A DNA stretch of 64,000 bases, taken from contig NZ_LMPM01000003.1 in assembly GCF_001423845.1 (NCBI RefSeq), positions 248,001-312,000 of the forward strand. Direction: 5' to 3'. The number at the start of each line of letters is the position of its first letter. The stretch's first letter is position 1. This document shows positions 53,961-63,378 of the stretch, in pieces. The position numbers were made by a program, and so were the translations under genes. The DNA comes from Sphingomonas sp. Leaf357. Lineage in GTDB: Bacteria > Pseudomonadota > Alphaproteobacteria > Sphingomonadales > Sphingomonadaceae. Under the pieces are notes generated by a model that was given only the letters and a program-made list of their open reading frames with translations, had not been told where the DNA came from and did no database searches.

Positions 53961-54367
53961 AGGCTTTCGTCGCTTTCGCCGGGGCAGCGCTCGCCGCCGC
54001 CCCGGCTCTTGCCGCACCCGCGCCGGTCACCGGCCGCTGGCTGACGCAGGGCGGCAAGGCGGTGGTCGAGATCGCCCCGTGCGGCCAGCATCTGTGCGGT
54101 CGCATAGTCCGGATCGTGAAGGTCGATCCGTCCAAGCCGAAGACCGACGTCAACAATCCGGACGCGGCGCAACGCGCGCGCCCGATCCTCGGCATCTCGA
54201 TCCTCTCCGCCTTCGCGCCCGCCAACGATCGCTGGAAGGGCCAGATCTACGATCCCGAAAGCGGCCGCACCTACCGCTCCGAACTCCGCCGCGAGGGCGA
54301 CGCGCTCAAGGTCAAAGGCTGCTTCGGCCCCTTCTGCCGCACGCAGGACTGGACCAAGGCGGGCTGA
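53957..54367 (+). CDS. DUF2147 exported protein
   Basis: The GTG at 53957 overlaps the acnA stop by 4 bases and gives 136 residues. A signal peptide ([17 protein letters not shown]) is followed by [26 protein letters not shown], the DUF2147 hallmark (quoted here by GRWLTQGG and the C-x5-C spacing), and [17 protein letters not shown]. The family is periplasmic with a beta-sandwich shape and unproven function. It is coupled to acnA although no metabolic link is known. Confidence 0.88.
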
Positions 54368-54424
54368 GACGGGCTCGGATGCACCTGTTTCACGCGTCCT
54401 GGGAAAGCTGAACCACCATCTTCC

Positions 54425-54509
54425 CGTTCGCCCTGAGCCTGTCGAAGGGCCGCTTTTCTTTCCCCCGCTGGAAAAGCAATACGGCGCTTCGACAAGCTCA
54501 GCACGAACG
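54425..54509. repeat. Inverted repeat R6, CTGTCGAAGGG family
   Basis: CGTTCGCCCTGAGCCTGTCG at the left and a reverse complement ending GCTCAGCACGAACG at the right bracket a 36-base spacer. It lies between the convergent DUF2147 and permease genes and probably ends both transcripts. Confidence 0.85.
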
Positions 54510-54550
54510 GACAGTGACTGATCCCTGTCGCTTGAAATCGTTGGCCGGGA

Positions 54551-55957
54551 TCAGGCTCCAGCCACCGCACGCCGCCGCGAATAGACGAAATACACCACCA
54601 GCCCGGCCAGATTCCAGCACGCGAACCAGATCTGCGTCCGTGCCGGCAGGCTGAAGAACAGATAGCAGCACCCCAGCACCCCGATCGGCCCGATCACCCA
54701 GGCAAAAGGCGCGCGGAAACTCCGCTCCGCATCCGGCGCGCGTCGGCGCAGCACCAGCATGCACACGCACACCGCGACGAACGCCGCCAGCGTGCCTGCA
54801 TTCGCCAGCGCGGCGATCTCCTTGAGCGGCAGCACGCCCGCGATCACCGCCACGATCGTCGCCGTCACCAGCGTGATGCGCACCGGCGTGCCCCGCGCGG
54901 AAACCTTCGCCAGGCTCTCCGGCAGCAACCCGTCGCGCGCCATCACGAAGAAGATGCGGCTCTGCCCGTACAGGAAGGCGAGCAGCACCGTCGGCAGCGC
55001 GATCACCGCCGATCCGGCCAGGAACGTCGCCGCCTTGCCCTGCCCGATCTCGCGCAGGATCAGCGCCAGCGGTTCGGCACTGTCGGCGAAATGCGTGAAC
55101 GACAACGCCCCCACCGCCGCCACCGCGACCAGCATGTAGATCGCCACGCACGCCACCATCGATCCGACGATCCCGATCGCCAGGTCGCGTCCCGGGTTCT
55201 TGGTCTCCTCCGCCGCGGTCGAGATCGCATCGAAACCATAGAAGGCGAAGAAGATGATCGCCGCCGCCGCCATCACGCCGCGCTCCACGCCATCGGCGGC
55301 GGGGGCCTTGGGGAAGCCGAACGGCATGAACGGCTCGAGATTGGCACCGTTGAAATGCGGCAACGCCACCGCGACGAACACCGCCAGCGCGATCAGCTTG
55401 ATCACCACCAGCAGCGCGTTCAGCGTCGCGCTCTCCTTCGTTCCGATCATCAGCAACCCGGCCACGACCGCGATGATGAAGATTGCCGGCAGGTTGACGA
55501 TCCCGCCGAGCTCCGGCCCCTGCATCAGTTTTTCGGGAACGCCGAACGTCGCATGCAGCAACGGCGCGGCATAGCCGGACCAGCCGACCGCGACGGTCGA
55601 CACGACCAGCGAATATTCGAGGATAAGACTCCACCCGATCACCCACGCGATCAGTTCGCCCAGCACGGCGTAGCTGTAGGTATAAGCGCTGCCGCTGGCC
55701 GGCATCATCGTCGCCATTTCGGCATAAGCCAGCGCCGCGCAGGCGCAGATACCCCCGGCGATCGCAAAGGACAGGATCACCGCCGGCCCGGCAAGCCCCG
55801 CACCCACGCCGATCAGCGTCAGGATGCCGGTGCCGACGATAGCGCCAACTCCCAGCGCGACGAGGTGCGGCCAGGATAGGGTCCGCGCCAGCCGGTGATG
55901 CTCCGGCTGGTCCTCGCCCCGAACGATCGTCTTCAACCGGAATAGGCTGTTGGTCAC
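54551..55957 (-). CDS. APC-family amino acid permease
   Basis: The GTG at 55957 (MTNSLFRLKTIV) is preceded by GGGGAGCG and gives 468 residues; another GTG at 56008 adds 17 residues. About 12 to 14 membrane segments are visible, including the TM1 signature VGAIVGTGILTLIGVG with the unwound Gly motif and FAFYGFDAISTAAEETKNP. These are the hallmarks of the cationic amino acid transporter (CAT/YfnA) branch. It imports or exchanges amino acids across the inner membrane; which ones is not decided. Confidence 0.92.
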   Translation of the reverse strand: MTNSLFRLKTIVRGEDQPEHHRLARTLSWPHLVALGVGAIVGTGILTLIGVGAGLAGPAVILSFAIAGGICACAALAYAEMATMMPASGSAYTYSYAVLGELIAWVIGWSLILEYSLVVSTVAVGWSGYAAPLLHATFGVPEKLMQGPELGGIVNLPAIFIIAVVAGLLMIGTKESATLNALLVVIKLIALAVFVAVALPHFNGANLEPFMPFGFPKAPAADGVERGVMAAAAIIFFAFYGFDAISTAAEETKNPGRDLAIGIVGSMVACVAIYMLVAVAAVGALSFTHFADSAEPLALILREIGQGKAATFLAGSAVIALPTVLLAFLYGQSRIFFVMARDGLLPESLAKVSARGTPVRITLVTATIVAVIAGVLPLKEIAALANAGTLAAFVAVCVCMLVLRRRAPDAERSFRAPFAWVIGPIGVLGCCYLFFSLPARTQIWFACWNLAGLVVYFVYSRRRAVAGA

Positions 55958-56026
55958 TTGGCCGCGCTCCCCTTTGGCTGGTCGCAGCCTAGAGAAGAAC
56001 CGCGCCACGGCAAGCTTGCGCTCAGC

Positions 56027-56797
56027 TTACAGGGCGATGCGGAACGCCATTTCGGCGCGACGATCGGCCATCGTGCGCGAGCTGCCGGAAAAGTCATTGT
56101 CGTACATCGGGCGCTTCACCGCCGCGGCGGAGAGCGTCCAGGTCAGCCGTCCGCGCTGATCCGTGGCCGTCGCGTTGGTCAACGAAACCCGCATGCCCTT
56201 GCCGAACGGCACCGCACCGCCGACCTGCTCGGTCATCCGCGACAGCGGATCGCGCCGCCCGCGCGCGTTGTTGTCGGTATAATCCAGCACCAGCGATCCG
56301 AGCGCACTCCGTTCAATGCCCATGCCGAACGCCGTCATGCTGCTGTTCAGCGATCGGCTGGTTCCGGGCAGCAGATCGATCCGCCGCTTCACGCGCATCA
56401 TGCTGGAGAAAGCATGAAGCGTAAGGCCCTCCAGCATATCGATCCCGGCATCGAACCCCGCCGCCATCACCGATACCCGATCGGGCGATCGGAGCGCAAA
56501 CTGCCCTTTTTGCGAGGTCGTGCGCAACCGCGATCCACTGATTCCCAACGTGACCGGCCCCGCCGCTATGCTCGTGCTGCGGGTGCGTGTGTCGTTCAGC
56601 GTGTAGCGGTCGCGTTCCGACAGCAGGCGGGTCGTGGCGGCCGACGACACGAGCGTTGCCGCCTTGCCCCGCACAATCGAAAGCGTGATAGGCGGCAATC
56701 TCTGGTCCGGCTCGTGCGCGACCGCAGCCCCCGCCACGATCGTCCCCAACCCCGCCGCCACCGCGACACGTAACGCCACCGAACCCCGAATGCGCAT
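56027..56797 (-). CDS. Unknown exported protein
   Basis: The ATG at 56797 (MRIRGSVALRVAVAAG) gives 256 residues with a signal peptide ending near AAVAHE. The mature part is rich in Ser, Thr and Arg with alternating polar and hydrophobic residues (RSTSIAAGPVTLGISGSRLRT), which suggests beta structure, perhaps an outer-membrane or surface protein. No family is recognised. It is divergent from the EEP-type enzyme gene, with a 160-base spacer between them. Confidence 0.75.
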   Translation of the reverse strand: MRIRGSVALRVAVAAGLGTIVAGAAVAHEPDQRLPPITLSIVRGKAATLVSSAATTRLLSERDRYTLNDTRTRSTSIAAGPVTLGISGSRLRTTSQKGQFALRSPDRVSVMAAGFDAGIDMLEGLTLHAFSSMMRVKRRIDLLPGTSRSLNSSMTAFGMGIERSALGSLVLDYTDNNARGRRDPLSRMTEQVGGAVPFGKGMRVSLTNATATDQRGRLTWTLSAAAVKRPMYDNDFSGSSRTMADRRAEMAFRIAL

Positions 56798-56958
56798 GGA
56801 TTTTCCCCCCACCCCGATACTGGAAAGACGTCAGGGGAGGCGGACATCCGCAGCCGCGACATAAATAATTTATTTTTAATGGAACCAATGCGGAAATCCG
56901 CATTCGGAGTCGTCACAATCACGGACTATGCATTCTTCGGCGGCGGGCGGGACAAGCA

Positions 56959-57978
56959 ATGAACATCGTACGGAAGTCGATTTTTGCGGCAGCGGTGATG
57001 ACCAGCGCGGTCGGTGCGACACTTCCTCCACGCGCACCGCGCACGGTGACGCTGCCCGCGATCGAGAACAATCTCTCGCTGCTCACCTATAATGTCGAGG
57101 GGCTGCCCTGGCCGGTCGCCAGTGGTCGGCCGGCCGATCTCACCGCGATCGCCGATCGTCTTCGCGATCTGCGCACTCGCGGTCAGGCACCGCATGTCGT
57201 GGTGTTGCAGGAAGCGTTCACCACCGATGCGAAGGCGATCGGCCGCGCCGCCGGCTATCGCTACGTCGTGAACGGGCCATCGGCCGATCTCACTGCACGG
57301 CTCGCCGGGTCGCCTGCCGATGCCAGGCTTGCCGCCGGTGCGCATTGGTGGAGCGGCGAGACGATGGGCAAGATGCTCGGCAGCGGGCTGCAACTGATGT
57401 CGGATTATCCGATCGTCAGCGTGCGCCGGATGGTTTTTCCGGCTTCCGACTGCGCCGGTTACGATTGCCTCGCCAACAAGGGTGCCATGCTGGTGCGCAT
57501 CGCCGTGCCCGGGCTCGCCACGCCGGTCGATATCGTCACTACGCATCTCAACAGCCGCACGGCTTCGGGCGTGGACAAGGCGCGGTCCGACGAAGCCTAT
57601 GATCGCCAGGTCGATCTGATGACCCGCTTCGTCGAACAGACGCGCGATCCGCGCAATCCGCTGATCGTTGCCGGAGACTTCAACGTCGGCAAGACGGCCG
57701 CGCGACGTGCGACCCTGCTTGGCAATATCGCGGCGCGCTGGAGCGTGGCCGGTGGTGTACGCGACGCCCTCGGCCAAGCGGCTGAAGACGGCCTGCCCCT
57801 GCCTGGCGATGCGCTCGCCTCGCGCAAGCGCGCCAAGGACTGGCAGTTCTTCGCCCCCGGCCATGCCGCGCGGCTCGAATTGACCGGCATCGCCGTGCCC
57901 TTCGGCAAAGAGCCCGCCGGTGATATGCTGTCCGACCATGTCGGCTACATCGCCTATTTCCGCGAGAATGCGCGCTGA
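56959..57978 (+). CDS. Exported endonuclease/exonuclease/phosphatase (sphingomyelinase-like)
   Basis: Three hundred and thirty-nine residues with a signal peptide (SIFAAAVMTSAVGA). EEP-fold motifs run in order: LLTYNVEGLP, VVLQEAF (metal-binding Glu), NKGAMLVR, TTHLNS, GDFNVG and the closing LSDHVGYIA with the catalytic Asp-His. Exported members of this family cleave phosphodiesters, including sphingomyelinase-type lipases and nucleases. Substrate is open; a role in sphingolipid or phosphate turnover fits a sphingomonad, but this is inference. Confidence 0.85.
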   Translation: MNIVRKSIFAAAVMTSAVGATLPPRAPRTVTLPAIENNLSLLTYNVEGLPWPVASGRPADLTAIADRLRDLRTRGQAPHVVVLQEAFTTDAKAIGRAAGYRYVVNGPSADLTARLAGSPADARLAAGAHWWSGETMGKMLGSGLQLMSDYPIVSVRRMVFPASDCAGYDCLANKGAMLVRIAVPGLATPVDIVTTHLNSRTASGVDKARSDEAYDRQVDLMTRFVEQTRDPRNPLIVAGDFNVGKTAARRATLLGNIAARWSVAGGVRDALGQAAEDGLPLPGDALASRKRAKDWQFFAPGHAARLELTGIAVPFGKEPAGDMLSDHVGYIAYFRENAR

Positions 57979-58014
57979 TCGATTCGCGGAGTCGATCGCG
58001 GGCCTAGCGCCGCT

Positions 58015-59469
58015 TTGAAGTCCGCCTTCGCGCGCCTGTCGACCAATCGGCTGTTCCTGCTTTCGCTCGTCGCGGTGCTCGCGCGCGCGATCACCTTCGG
58101 CAATCCGATCGTGAACGTCGACGAGGAATTCTATTATTCCGTCGGCCACGCGATGGCGCACGGCGCGCTGCCCTATGTCGACATCTGGGATCGCAAGCCG
58201 TTCGGTCTGTTCCTGCTCTATCTGCCCCCCGGAATGTTCGATCCGCCGGTTGGCATCTACGTCTATCAGGCGCTGGCCTTTGCGGCCGTGGTCGGGACCG
58301 CCGCGATCATCGCCCGCATCGCCGATCGCGTCGGGTGGCAACGCGGTGCGACGATCGCGGCGGCACTTTACATCCTGTGGCTCGATCTCGCCGATGGCCA
58401 GGGCGGCCAGGCCCCGGTCTTTTACAATCTCTTCATGGCCGGCGCGGCCTGGCTGATCGTCGTCTCCACGGACTGCGACACGATGCGACGCCGGCGATTG
58501 AACATGATCGCGATGGGGCTGGTCGGATGCGCGCTCCAGATCAAATATTCGGTGGTATTCGAAGGGCTCGCCTTCGGCCTATGGCCATTGTGGGACGAAT
58601 GGCGGCGGCGAAGGTCGATCGCGGCGCTTGTGCCCTATGCGATCGCCCTGGTCGGCGCGGCATTGCTGCCCACCGCGATCATTGCCGGGGGTTATTGGAT
58701 CGCCGGCCATGCCGACGCCTTCCTGTACGCCAACTTCCTCTCGATCATCGCCCGCCGGTCCGATCCGATCACGGAAAGCCTGGGCAATCTTCTGGTCGGG
58801 GCCGCGATACTTGCGCCGTTGCTGTTACTGGCAACCGTCGGTCCGGGGTCAGCACCTATGGACGGACGTGCGAAGCATGGGATCGGATTCCTCCGCCTCT
58901 GGCTGATGGCATCGGTCTTCGGCTTCCTGATCTTCGGCTCGTGGTTCAACCATTACACGCTGCCGGTGATGCTCCCCGCCGCCGCCTGCGCCGCCGGTTT
59001 CCTCGCCAGCCGACGCTATGGCCGCGCGACGGGCTGGTCTTTGCTCGCCCTCATTTTCCTCGCCGGCCAATTCGTGATGCACGGCGAACGCCGCACCCGC
59101 GGCAGCCGCGCCGAATTCGCCGCGCTCGTCCGCGCGATCGGGCCGGGGCCGGGCGCGCTCTACGTCTATCAGGGATCGGCGATGCTGTACCCGATGACCG
59201 GACGTCCGGCGCTCACCCGCTACATCTTCCCGACCCATCTGATGCTGTTGCGCGAGCACGGCGCGGTCGGCACGGACCAGGCCGCTGAAATCGACCGCAT
59301 CTTCGATCGGCATCCGGCAATCGTCGTCCTGCAATCGCCCGAGGACGGTGAAGACGTGACTAAACGCGCCATCGCAACCCGGCGCCTCGTGAGCGACGGC
59401 TACCGCCGCTACGCCCGTCTGCCGCTCGGCAACAAGGTTTTCGACCTGTGTCGCCGATCTGGCGACTAG
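58015..59469 (+). CDS. GT-C-fold membrane glycosyltransferase-like protein
   Basis: Four hundred and eighty-four residues from a TTG (58015) with no clear ribosome site, 36 bases after the EEP-type gene. About ten membrane segments are seen. After the first one comes the motif VNVDEEFYYSVGHAMAHG, with paired acidic residues, and YVDIWDRKPFGLFLLY. Both are typical of the PMT/ArnT-like GT-C group, which transfers sugars from lipid-linked donors on the periplasmic face. Acceptor and donor cannot be told. The end overlaps the convergent receptor gene by 4 bases. Confidence 0.82.
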   Translation: MKSAFARLSTNRLFLLSLVAVLARAITFGNPIVNVDEEFYYSVGHAMAHGALPYVDIWDRKPFGLFLLYLPPGMFDPPVGIYVYQALAFAAVVGTAAIIARIADRVGWQRGATIAAALYILWLDLADGQGGQAPVFYNLFMAGAAWLIVVSTDCDTMRRRRLNMIAMGLVGCALQIKYSVVFEGLAFGLWPLWDEWRRRRSIAALVPYAIALVGAALLPTAIIAGGYWIAGHADAFLYANFLSIIARRSDPITESLGNLLVGAAILAPLLLLATVGPGSAPMDGRAKHGIGFLRLWLMASVFGFLIFGSWFNHYTLPVMLPAAACAAGFLASRRYGRATGWSLLALIFLAGQFVMHGERRTRGSRAEFAALVRAIGPGPGALYVYQGSAMLYPMTGRPALTRYIFPTHLMLLREHGAVGTDQAAEIDRIFDRHPAIVVLQSPEDGEDVTKRAIATRRLVSDGYRRYARLPLGNKVFDLCRRSGD

Positions 59470-61871
59470 AAAGCGAACGCCACCCCGATACGGGCATTCA
59501 TCGGCCGCAGCGGGGTAGTCTGGTCCCGCGCCGCGAAGGTCAGCGGGTTTCCCGAAGCGAACCGATTTCCCTGGCTATTCGTCAGATTGTCGATCGTCAG
59601 CGATGTGGTTACGCTCCGTCTAGCCCAGCCACCGTTCAAGCCGATCGTCAGGTAGCGCCCTTGGCTGATATCGAGCAGATCGCCCGTCCCGAGGACCGAT
59701 CGTCCCACATAGGCCGCCGAACCGCCGACATTCAGCTTGCTCTCCCCGCCGATCGCCCATTCGTAGCCCAGCGTGCCGGCCGCAGCGAAGGCCGGAGTCT
59801 CGGGCAACCGCCGGTTCGCCGATATCGAGGAATCCGCCAGCGGCCCCATCACCCGATTGTGTGTGTAAAGGAATGCCAGCGTCCCGCGCAGACCTCGGAT
59901 CGGCACCCAATCTACCGTTCCCTCGAACGCCTGGATCCGCGCGTCGCCGATATTGTCGGTATATGGCAGGCCGCGTCGGTTGACGAGATCGGCCTGGATG
60001 TTCTCCCACCGCGCATAGGACAGCGCCGCCTGCAACGACAGGCCAGTCTCCCCCTGCCGCAACCGCCGGATCCCGACCTCACCAACCAGGATCTTGTCGA
60101 GCCGGAAATCGGCGACCCGTCCGATGCCGCTCGCCACGGCGAGGCCGCCCGTGCGATAGCCGGTCTGCACTCGGCCGAACACCGCCAGTCCGGGATTCAG
60201 CTTCCACGAAAATGCCGCCGTCGGATCGACCCGCCGTGTCGACCGCCCCCGAACATATTCGCCCCCGCGCGGACGGAAGGAAGGCTCGCCATCGGTGCGC
60301 GCCAGGGTGCCGCGCAGACCGAGCGTCGCCGAGAAATTGGGGAACACGGCCACCGTCCCCTCGGCGAACACCGATGCGCTTTGCGTGACGTTGGTGACGC
60401 CGATGATGTCGTTCGGATTGTTGACCGGACCAGCCGAGCGGTTCTGCGAATCGCGGTTGCGCAGCAGCGTGAACCCCGCCACCCAAGACGTGCCGTTCGC
60501 GGCGGAATGCGAGAGCCGCATCTCGTGCGTCAACAGCAACTTCGCCCCCTCCGTCTGATAGACGATCACCGTCGGGCTCGGCATGCCCGATCCCGGGGGC
60601 GGCCTGAGCGTCGCATCGAACAGATCGTTGGAATGGGAATTGGCGACGCCCGTGGCCGACAGCAATTGCAGTCCGTTCGCCCAATCCTTGGTCACCACCA
60701 CGCGGCCCAGCGCGATATCGTTGTGGAACGGTTGCGCGATATAGGATCGGCGCGACAGCGCGCCGGTCAGGCGATCGGCATATTGGCCGTCCTCCACGTC
60801 GATCTTCTGCCCGAGCGCACTGAGATCGACCTGCCAACCGCCGCCCGGATCGACCTTCAGCGCCAGCCGCCCCCCCAGCGTGTCGGATTGGTTGACGTTC
60901 TTCAGCCCGCGCCCCGGATCGTCGATATAGCCGCCGTCGCGCGTACGATAGGCCGTCGCGCGCAGCCCGATCGTTTCGGTTGCCAGCGGCAGGTTCAGCG
61001 TGCCGGCAATATCGAACCCCGGCGCACCGGTATCCGTCAGCGTCACGCCGCCTTCGGCCGATCCCCCGAACCGGGTCAGGTCGACCGCCTTGGGCGTCAG
61101 GCGGATGACCCCGCCGATCGACCCGGTGCCGTATAGCGTCCCCTGTGGGCCCTCCATCACCTCGACGCTTTGCATGTCGTAGAGGCGGATGCTGGGGTCG
61201 GCACCCGAATAGCCGAGTTGAACGTCGCCGAAATAGATGCTCGCGGTCGATTGCGCCGCGCCGGCGAAGCTGCTGTCGGCGACCCCGCGGATAAAGATCT
61301 TGTTCCGCCCCGGCCCCAGTTCGGTGTTCTGCAGCACCGGCGCGGTACGCGCCACATCGCTCAGATCCTTAGACGGCGCGGACGTGCTCAGCAGCGCTCC
61401 GTCGATCGTCGACAGGCTGCCGGGATAGCGCAGGAAGGGCACCCGCTGCTTGCTCGCCGTAACGACGATCTCGGGTGCCGCGCCCGAGGCCGTCGTTGCC
61501 GCGACAGGAACGGCTGCAGCGCGCCGCGCCTTGGCCACCGCCGCGTCGCGCACCACGCGGAAGCTGCGCGCATCCACCGCGACGGCATGATAGCCACTGC
61601 CCTGCAACACCCGGTCGAGCGCGATGCGAGGCGACAGGTCCCCCTCGATGCGCCGCACGCGAATGCGCGACAGGCCGGGTTCGGTGCTGATGATATCCGC
61701 GCCCGTCTGCCGCCCGAGCAGCATCAACGCGGTCTCGAGGCTGGTTGCGGGAATCGAAACACGCCGTCCCGGTCCCTGCGCGGCCAGCGGCAGGGCGGAA
61801 CACAACGCGATCATGCAAGTCAGGCGGCTAGCGCGTCGCAGCGCTCCGGCGCGATAGGATCCAGGTCTCAC
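59466..61871 (-). CDS. TonB-dependent receptor with signalling (STN) domain
   Basis: Eight hundred and one residues from a GTG at 61871; an ATG at 61814 would shorten the signal peptide. After the signal (MIALCSALPLAAQ) comes an STN/secretin-like domain (about 38-110). A TonB box-like stretch (EIVVTASKQRVP), a plug with FIRGVADSS and EVMEGPQGTLYGTGSIGGVI, and a barrel ending FAF follow. It imports a large substrate and signals to the adjacent FecR through the STN domain. The start overlaps fecR by 44 bases. Substrate is unknown. Confidence 0.93.
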   Translation of the reverse strand: MRPGSYRAGALRRASRLTCMIALCSALPLAAQGPGRRVSIPATSLETALMLLGRQTGADIISTEPGLSRIRVRRIEGDLSPRIALDRVLQGSGYHAVAVDARSFRVVRDAAVAKARRAAAVPVAATTASGAAPEIVVTASKQRVPFLRYPGSLSTIDGALLSTSAPSKDLSDVARTAPVLQNTELGPGRNKIFIRGVADSSFAGAAQSTASIYFGDVQLGYSGADPSIRLYDMQSVEVMEGPQGTLYGTGSIGGVIRLTPKAVDLTRFGGSAEGGVTLTDTGAPGFDIAGTLNLPLATETIGLRATAYRTRDGGYIDDPGRGLKNVNQSDTLGGRLALKVDPGGGWQVDLSALGQKIDVEDGQYADRLTGALSRRSYIAQPFHNDIALGRVVVTKDWANGLQLLSATGVANSHSNDLFDATLRPPPGSGMPSPTVIVYQTEGAKLLLTHEMRLSHSAANGTSWVAGFTLLRNRDSQNRSAGPVNNPNDIIGVTNVTQSASVFAEGTVAVFPNFSATLGLRGTLARTDGEPSFRPRGGEYVRGRSTRRVDPTAAFSWKLNPGLAVFGRVQTGYRTGGLAVASGIGRVADFRLDKILVGEVGIRRLRQGETGLSLQAALSYARWENIQADLVNRRGLPYTDNIGDARIQAFEGTVDWVPIRGLRGTLAFLYTHNRVMGPLADSSISANRRLPETPAFAAAGTLGYEWAIGGESKLNVGGSAAYVGRSVLGTGDLLDISQGRYLTIGLNGGWARRSVTTSLTIDNLTNSQGNRFASGNPLTFAARDQTTPLRPMNARIGVAFAF

Positions 61872-62826
61872 CGTTACGACGCCATTCCACCCCGATCAGC
61901 GCAGCCATATGCGGAATGTCTCGCGCTGCGGTGCCCGTCATCTCGACCATGCCGGTAAACGGCTGCTCCGACAAGTCTCCGGTCAGGGTGACCTGTGTCC
62001 CATAAAGACGACGCATAGCATCGAAAACACGAGCCAGCGGCTCGCCCGAGAAACTCAATCGACCACTACGCCAGCCACCGACAGTATCGGGCGCGACATC
62101 GCCCAACGTCACACTGTGCGTATCTTCGTGAGCGACGAGCGACTTGCCGGGTTTTAGAACGATTCCCTCGGCGCCGGGCTGGAACATCACCGAACCTTCG
62201 GCAACCTGTACGTCGAGCCGCTGCCCGGACCGCGCGACGTTGAACACAGTGCCCAGATCCTGCACCGAGAGACCGCCCGAGCGGAGCGTGAACGGCGTCC
62301 CCTCGTCATGATGAACCGTGAACGTCGCCTCGCCCGCGTCCAGGGCGGCGACACGCGTATTGTTATGATCGAGCTTCAGGCGCGATCCGCCGCTCAGTTC
62401 GATCCGCGTGCCATCAGCCAGCGCGATCGTCTGGCGCTGGCCCGGCGCGGTGTTGATCTCATAGGGATCGGCGGCACGCGGCAAGGCCATCGGCACCAGC
62501 AGCACGGCGATCGCGGCGGCGACGGCGGTGCCCCCTGCCCCCCACAACCAGCGACGGCGCGTCGCTCGCCCGTGGTCCTGATGATCGTCGTTCGCTGCGA
62601 TCAGGCGATTCGGCACGGCAAGCGGCGCTTCCGGCAGCACCCGATCGAGCATTGCGACGCGATCATAGGCTTCGGCATGCGCCGCGTCGGCCTCCAGCCA
62701 CACGACGAACTCCGCCCATGCGTCTTCGGCCATATCGCTCTGGCGCAGATGCCAGTCGATCGCGCGATCTACGATAGCCTCGCTGATGATCCCGTCGTCA
62801 CTGCCCACTTTTCGGGTCCCCTTCAT
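61828..62826 (-). CDS. FecR-type anti-sigma factor
   Basis: Three hundred and thirty-two residues. An N-terminal DUF4880 (DRAIDWHLRQSD) that contacts the sigma factor is followed by one membrane span (GGTAVAAAIAVLLVPMAL, about 98-115). The periplasmic FecR domain is seen in PGQRQTIALADGTRIELSGGS and the C-terminal secretin-like fold. It passes the signal from the receptor to the sigma factor. The start overlaps the sigma gene by 29 bases and the end overlaps the receptor gene. Confidence 0.92.
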   Translation of the reverse strand: MKGTRKVGSDDGIISEAIVDRAIDWHLRQSDMAEDAWAEFVVWLEADAAHAEAYDRVAMLDRVLPEAPLAVPNRLIAANDDHQDHGRATRRRWLWGAGGTAVAAAIAVLLVPMALPRAADPYEINTAPGQRQTIALADGTRIELSGGSRLKLDHNNTRVAALDAGEATFTVHHDEGTPFTLRSGGLSVQDLGTVFNVARSGQRLDVQVAEGSVMFQPGAEGIVLKPGKSLVAHEDTHSVTLGDVAPDTVGGWRSGRLSFSGEPLARVFDAMRRLYGTQVTLTGDLSEQPFTGMVEMTGTAARDIPHMAALIGVEWRRNGETWILSRRSAATR

Positions 62827-63355
62827 GACTTAGACGTCGCCGCTCGCAATCATCCACAGCAAATATCTCGCACGCGTCATGAATTTGCCGATACGCGCGC
62901 TGCAGCAGCTTCTCGACGCCGCTCACGCTGATCCCCAAGTCCTCCGCGATCTTGCGTTGCGGCTGCTCTTCGAAACGGAACATGCGCAATGCCGTACGCA
63001 TCCGGTCTGGCATGTCGGCGATCGCCTGCTCGACCGCTTGCAGCCGTTCTCGCGCGATCAGCGCGCGTTCGGCGTCGGGAATTTCCTCCGCCACCGGCTG
63101 CACGTCCAGCCACGCAGTGTCGCGGGCGCCACGCCGCGCCACGGCGATGCGCCGGTCGGTCGCCAGATTGGCGGCGACCCGATACAGGAACCCCGCCGGC
63201 TGGCCGATCGGCCCTGCCGCCAGCTGGTCGATGCGCAGCCACATGTCCTGCAACGTATCCTCGGCATCCTCGCGGTTGCCCAGGCGGGCGACCAGCATCC
63301 GGAGCAGCATCGGCCGTATTTCGAAGAAGATCGCCTTCAGGCCGTCCTCGGTCAT
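62798..63355 (-). CDS. FecI-type ECF sigma factor
   Basis: The ATG at 63355 gives 185 residues (63361 adds two). Sigma region 2 is seen in REDAEDTLQDMWLRI and AGFLYRVAANLATDRRI. Region 4 is PDRMRTALRMFRFEEQPQRKIAEDLGISVSGVEK, quoted by its ends. It directs RNA polymerase to genes for the uptake system. It leads the fecI-fecR-receptor operon; no iron-related operator was found by eye upstream. Confidence 0.92.
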   Translation of the reverse strand: MTEDGLKAIFFEIRPMLLRMLVARLGNREDAEDTLQDMWLRIDQLAAGPIGQPAGFLYRVAANLATDRRIAVARRGARDTAWLDVQPVAEEIPDAERALIARERLQAVEQAIADMPDRMRTALRMFRFEEQPQRKIAEDLGISVSGVEKLLQRAYRQIHDACEIFAVDDCERRRLSHEGDPKSGQ

Positions 63356-63378
63356 TCCCATCCCGTTTTCGCGTTTTT

